This document shows positions 7,785-10,193 of a stretch of DNA of 10,193 bases, in pieces (position 1 is the first letter of the stretch; each line of letters opens with the position of its first letter). The position numbers and the translations under genes are program-made. The stretch spans positions 1 through 10,193 of the forward strand of contig CAJYBL010000041.1 in assembly GCA_913064995.1 (NCBI GenBank). The letters run 5' to 3'. This DNA comes from an uncultured Alphaproteobacteria bacterium. Lineage in GTDB: Bacteria > Pseudomonadota > Alphaproteobacteria > Puniceispirillales > Puniceispirillaceae. The notes below the pieces were generated by a model, which was not told the origin of the DNA, searched no databases, and saw only the letters and a list, made by a program, of their open reading frames with translations.

Positions 7785-8042
7785 CTAATCTTCTGAAACG
7801 CCGAATTCGTCATCAAGCTGGCTTTGCTTTGATACAAACCAGAAGACAAGAACTGCAAACGATATCTGAACTCCCATGCCGGCCATGAAATAACCGCCCG
7901 GGAACGATCCAGCCCCGCCGTTCAAGGCATCGCCGAACCAGTGTATTATAAATGCTAAGAAAACCCAGATAGCCAATGTCTTGAATAAAAGACTTTTCGT
8001 CTTATCCCAATGACTTAGCGCTCCGGTTGCTTGACTGCTCAT
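7785..8042 (-). CDS. DUF4212 small subunit of sodium:solute symporter
   Basis: A small membrane protein of 85 residues, typical for DUF4212 (TIGR03647), the partner of VC_2705-type symporters. I chose the ATG at 8042, which has GGAGG eight bases upstream and gives the usual length; the frame extends further upstream without conserved sequence. Two membrane helices are visible, about 18-40 (LLFKTLAIWVFLAFIIHWF) and 50-70 (GYFMAGMGVQISFAVLVFWFV). The conserved GSFPGGYFMA lies between them and the conserved QLDDEFGVSED forms the cytosolic tail. The stop codon is ten bases from the symporter start and overlaps its ribosome-binding site, so the two are probably translationally coupled. It is presumed to be needed for assembly or activity of the large subunit. 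Confidence 0.93.
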   Translation of the reverse strand: MSSQATGALSHWDKTKSLLFKTLAIWVFLAFIIHWFGDALNGGAGSFPGGYFMAGMGVQISFAVLVFWFVSKQSQLDDEFGVSED

Positions 8043-8163
8043 AACAGCATCCTCCAAAAACCGTGGTTTACCTCTCCAAGTAAAACACTTCCCCACGATC
8101 CTAATTGGGCAAAACAAAATCTAACGCCAAAAAAGAATCTTAAAGTTGTCGCGGTTTATTATT

Positions 8164-8180
8164 ATTGTGCTCACGACAAT
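8164..8180. promoter_or_regulatory. Inverted repeat ATTGT-N7-ACAAT
   Basis: Perfect 5-base arms around seven bases, roughly central between the divergent genes. It could bind a dimeric regulator acting on both, but arms of this size also occur by chance. Confidence 0.3.
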
Positions 8181-8203
8181 ACGCGGGCTAGATGTTAGTG
8201 AAT

Positions 8204-8224
8204 AAAAGGTAAATGGCAACCAAT
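8204..8224 (+). promoter_or_regulatory. Shared upstream element, copy 1
   Basis: This 21-base stretch matches 9403-9423 at 18 positions with no gap: AAAAGG, then a variable part with AAxT, then the invariant word GCAACCAAT. It ends 25 bases before the start codon of the unknown-function gene; the other copy ends 24 bases before the aldehyde dehydrogenase start. Equal placement suggests a common promoter or operator. The role is inferred. Confidence 0.55.
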
Positions 8225-8249
8225 TTTAACATGAGCGTTTTAAAGCCCA

Positions 8250-8900
8250 ATGAAAGCAACCATTAGATCAGTTTTGCGCACTATCGGATTCATCAAGGAT
8301 CCGCCTCTTACAACACGCCAACAGCTGTACGATTTCATTGACAGCCGCGCCGCGTTTGTATCGCAGGTGACGCTTTACACCTATGTCAAAGCGCGCGCGG
8401 GCACCCAATTTCCAAAATTATTCCAAAATGACGATTTTTTAACTTCTTTGCGCATTGCTCGCTGGCATGTCTATGGTGCAGCCATTTGCGATCTTGGTCT
8501 ATTTGCCATTGCCCAGCTCAAGCGCGACGGTGGATTAAACGACAAGGCAGCGCAGGAGCTTGCCATTGAAATGCTGGATGGCATTTTGCTGGATTACGAT
8601 CAAGACGATATTAGTCCAAAGGATTTTGCCGCGATGGGGGATACCGGCAAACAACGCGCCACCTTTGCCAATTGGGATGCGATCGCCGATGGGCCAGCAG
8701 CCTTTCAATCGAGTTCGGATGCGGTTTTTCGGTGGGCGCCAATTGCCGATGAACTGAAAGGTAATGATGAAGAAATTGTCCGCAATTCGATTCATCTTCG
8801 CTGGATTGGCGTTCGTCGTGATTTAAAGGAATTGATTAAACCCACCCTTATTCTGGCTGATTGGCATAAATCTGACCGCCCAAATCCGACCTCAATCTAA
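8250..8900 (+). CDS. Conserved alphaproteobacterial protein of unknown function
   Basis: A soluble protein of 216 residues without signal peptide or clear membrane helix. I recognise it as resembling a family widespread in Alphaproteobacteria, sometimes labelled esterase without a visible Ser-His-Asp signature; I assign no function. Conserved-looking parts are the N-terminus (RSVLRTIGFIKDPPLTTRQQ), the segment DSRAAFVSQVTLYTYVKARAGTQ (about 31-53), and the C-terminal VFRWAPIADELK with EEIVRNSIHLRWI (about 159-187). A stop codon two codons upstream limits the start to the ATG at 8250, which lacks a clear Shine-Dalgarno sequence. The rhodanese gene follows after 22 bases and is probably cotranscribed. 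Confidence 0.85.
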   Translation: MKATIRSVLRTIGFIKDPPLTTRQQLYDFIDSRAAFVSQVTLYTYVKARAGTQFPKLFQNDDFLTSLRIARWHVYGAAICDLGLFAIAQLKRDGGLNDKAAQELAIEMLDGILLDYDQDDISPKDFAAMGDTGKQRATFANWDAIADGPAAFQSSSDAVFRWAPIADELKGNDEEIVRNSIHLRWIGVRRDLKELIKPTLILADWHKSDRPNPTSI

Positions 8901-8922
8901 CCATAACCAAAGAAGAGACGAA

Positions 8923-9315
8923 ATGCCCGTTACCAAAACCGTAAAAACGCTTGTTGCCGAGGCAAAAGAGCAAACCAACAGCATCAATCCAGCAAACGCC
9001 CATGACCGGCAACAGGCAGGCGATGCCATTTTAATTGATATCCGTGATATTCGTGAGTTACAGCGCGATGGCTGCATTGAGGGCGCGTTTCACGCACCGC
9101 GCGGCATGCTAGAATTTTGGGCTGATCCCGACAGCCCCTATCACAAGGAGGTTTTTGCGACCAAAAGCGAACTTATTTTGTTTTGCGCCAGCAGTTGGCG
9201 GTCGGCACTTGCTGCCAAAACCCTGCAAGATATGGGATTCACTAATATCCGCGATATGGAAGGCGGCTTTACCGCCTGGAAAACTGCCAGCCTGCCCATC
9301 ACCAAAGACGATTAA
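8923..9315 (+). CDS. Single-domain rhodanese-like protein
   Basis: A cytosolic rhodanese-fold protein of 130 residues. Visible: the first conserved motif AILIDIRDIRELQRDGCIEGA (about 35-55), then HAPRGMLEFW, and the active-site loop C88-A-S-S-W-R93 followed by SALAAKTLQDMG and EGGFTAWK (113-120). The catalytic cysteine is present, so a persulfide intermediate and sulfur transfer to a thiophilic acceptor are expected; the loop has Ser-Trp where Gly residues are common. The ATG at 8923 follows a purine-rich AAGAAGAGACG. It is 22 bases after the unknown-function gene and 132 before a SauS-like dehydrogenase. A role in sulfur handling tied to sulfonate breakdown is possible but unproven, since rhodaneses are common everywhere. 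Confidence 0.92.
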   Translation: MPVTKTVKTLVAEAKEQTNSINPANAHDRQQAGDAILIDIRDIRELQRDGCIEGAFHAPRGMLEFWADPDSPYHKEVFATKSELILFCASSWRSALAAKTLQDMGFTNIRDMEGGFTAWKTASLPITKDD

Positions 9316-9382
9316 TGATGAACAAATGAACAGGCTGTTGCCCCGGCAATATCGTAAAATTTGATAAATTCTTCGGGCAGAG

Positions 9383-9395
9383 TGATTGACAATCA
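9383..9395. promoter_or_regulatory. Palindrome TGATTG-A-CAATCA over the -35 box
   Basis: Perfect 6-base arms around one base, covering the TTGACA box. A repressor bound here would block RNA polymerase, so it is a natural operator candidate for the aldehyde dehydrogenase gene. The regulator family cannot be told from this motif alone. Confidence 0.5.
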
Positions 9396-9402
9396 AATGG
9401 CC

Positions 9403-9423
9403 AAAAGGCTAATTGCAACCAAT
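9403..9423 (+). promoter_or_regulatory. Shared upstream element, copy 2
   Basis: Second copy of the element at 8204-8224 (18/21 identical, ungapped), ending 24 bases before the aldehyde dehydrogenase ATG and overlapping its candidate -10 box. GCAACCAAT at 9415-9423 is the invariant core. Confidence 0.55.
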
Positions 9424-9447
9424 CTTTTTTGCGGTGGGAGTATAAAG

Positions 9448-10193
9448 ATGACCGACGTAACGGCCGATATTGATGCCATGGTCGCACGGGCTCGAAAAGC
9501 CCAGCAAACATATGAAGCCAGCGGAAGTCAGGAACGGTTTGACCGTGCCGCCGAAGCCGCCGCATGGGCACTAATGGAACCTAGCCGCAATGCCGAGCTT
9601 GCCGCCTTTGCCGTTTCTGAAACTGGCCTTGGCAAAATTGCTGATAAAATCACCAAAAACCACCGGAAAACGCTTGGCCTGCTTCGTGACATCCACGGCA
9701 TAACCAGCTTTGGCCTGATCGATGATGATGCCGAATCAGGGGTCAGCGAATTTCTGCGGCCAAAAGGTGTTGTTGCGGCGATCGTGCCGTCAACCAACCC
9801 GTTGGCAACACCAATCAATAATGTCGTCAATGCTTTGAAAACCGGCAATGCTATCATTCTGGCGCCATCACCAAAGGGTGCCGCGCCTTTAGCCAAATTG
9901 CTCGAATATGTCTATGCCGAGTTTGACCGAATCGGTCTTGACCATGATCTTGTGCAGATGGTGCCGAATCCGCCATCAAAGGAAAAAACCGCTCGGCTGA
10001 TGCAAGGCGTCGATATGCTGGTTGTCACCGGTTCGCAAAGCAATGTCCGTTCTGCCTATTCATCAGGCACGCCCGCGCTTGGGGTTGGCATGGGCAATGT
10101 TGTGACAATCATTGACGAAACCGCCGATCTTGATGATGCGGCTAGCAAAATTGCCCGTTCAAAATGTTTCGACAACGCAACCTCTTGTTCATC
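9448..10193 (+). CDS. sauS: CoA-acylating aldehyde dehydrogenase, sulfoacetaldehyde dehydrogenase (SauS)-like; 3' truncated by window
   Basis: The first 248 residues of an NAD(P)-dependent aldehyde dehydrogenase of the acylating (EutE/PduP/AdhE-like) branch; SauS interconverts sulfoacetaldehyde and sulfoacetyl-CoA. The ATG at 9448 has GGGAG seven bases upstream. Visible: an N-terminal helical segment, the Rossmann region with GVVAAIVPSTNPLATPINN (107-125) and KTGNAIILAPSPKGA (131-145), VVTGSQSNVRSAYSSGTPALGVG (192-214), and the catalytic loop KCFDNATSCS in which C247 aligns with the nucleophile of this branch. From memory, AYSSG.PA.GVG.GN, DETADL.DAA and FDNATSCS match SauS closely, but other acylating dehydrogenases share parts of this. 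About half the protein lies outside the window. It follows the rhodanese on the same strand, with its own promoter signals. No sulfonate transporter or Xsc is visible here to confirm the substrate. Confidence 0.8.
   Translation, partial: MTDVTADIDAMVARARKAQQTYEASGSQERFDRAAEAAAWALMEPSRNAELAAFAVSETGLGKIADKITKNHRKTLGLLRDIHGITSFGLIDDDAESGVSEFLRPKGVVAAIVPSTNPLATPINNVVNALKTGNAIILAPSPKGAAPLAKLLEYVYAEFDRIGLDHDLVQMVPNPPSKEKTARLMQGVDMLVVTGSQSNVRSAYSSGTPALGVGMGNVVTIIDETADLDDAASKIARSKCFDNATSCS

Larger units (their letters stand above)
8043..8249. promoter_or_regulatory. Divergent promoter region between symporter operon and plus-strand genes
   Basis: A 207-base non-coding, AT-rich stretch from which the symporter pair (leftward) and the unknown-function gene (rightward) must both start. 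It contains an inverted repeat ATTGT-N7-ACAAT (8164-8180), a short AAGT-N5-ACTT repeat (8079-8091) and the plus-strand element shared with the sauS upstream region (8204-8224). No convincing -35/-10 pair or sigma-54 site stands out on either strand. Confidence 0.6.
9316..9447 (+). promoter_or_regulatory. Upstream region of the aldehyde dehydrogenase with candidate promoter
   Basis: A 132-base gap. TTGACA (9386-9391) is a perfect -35 box; 16 bases later GCTAAT (9408-9413) is a 4/6 match to the -10 box. The -35 overlaps the palindrome TGATTG-A-CAATCA. GGGAG at 9436-9440 is the ribosome-binding site, seven bases before the ATG. The dehydrogenase may therefore have its own regulated promoter besides read-through from the rhodanese gene. 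Confidence 0.5.

Noticed and set aside
8115..8140. Sigma-54 promoter for the symporter operon (minus strand TTGGCG...TTTTGC)
   Set aside because: GG and GC are 16 bases apart instead of 10; at the correct spacing the -12 GC is missing.
8231..8266. Short frame starting ATG at 8231 upstream of the unknown-function gene
   Set aside because: Stops after 11 codons, has no ribosome-binding site and overlaps the real start in another frame.
9338..9349. TTGCC-CC-GGCAA after the rhodanese as a terminator
   Set aside because: A two-base loop is too tight, the stem is short and no T-run follows.
1..10193. CRISPR arrays, tRNA or rRNA genes, insertion sequences
   Set aside because: No spaced repeat array, cloverleaf-like segment, transposase frame or terminal inverted repeats were seen on either strand.

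Overview
The window reads as a contig from an alphaproteobacterium, probably a marine one. I infer this from the gene families (VC_2705-type sodium symporter with a DUF4212 subunit, SauS-like dehydrogenase, a conserved alphaproteobacterial protein of unknown function) and from the roughly 50% GC of most of the window. Assignment below class level is not supported by the sequence alone.

Layout, minus strand (read right to left): a DUF4212 small symporter subunit (8042-7785) and the large sodium:solute symporter (7774-5951) form a tight pair closed by a clear intrinsic terminator (5915-5885). After a short AT-rich leader come a small membrane protein (5813-5460), propionyl-CoA synthetase PrpE (5379-3478), a class I aspartate-type aminotransferase (3334-2144) and a thiamine-diphosphate (ThDP) enzyme of the acetolactate-synthase type (2072 to about 460). 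The reading frame of the ThDP enzyme stays open to base 1, but from about 475 downward the protein becomes VCBS/FG-GAP-like and then LVIVD beta-propeller-like, and GC rises to about 69% (bases 1-300, hand count). This is most likely a chimeric junction in the assembly or amplification, not a natural fusion.

Layout, plus strand: a divergent promoter region (8043-8249) leads to a conserved protein of unknown function (8250-8900), a single-domain rhodanese (8923-9315) and, after a 132-base gap with promoter-like signals, the 5' half of a CoA-acylating aldehyde dehydrogenase resembling sulfoacetaldehyde dehydrogenase SauS (9448 to the window end). The two plus-strand transcription units share an 18/21-identical upstream element at nearly the same distance (24-25 bases) from their start codons.

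How the genes may work together: the symporter pair plus PrpE is a familiar arrangement for uptake and activation of short-chain carboxylates. The aminotransferase keeps the arginine that binds acidic side chains. With a ThDP enzyme and a SauS-like dehydrogenase nearby, a route from an acidic or sulfonated amino acid (for example cysteate) through a 2-oxo acid and an aldehyde to an acyl-CoA is conceivable. No enzyme here proves that route: the ThDP enzyme is not recognisably Xsc or ComDE, and the genes lie in separate transcription units.
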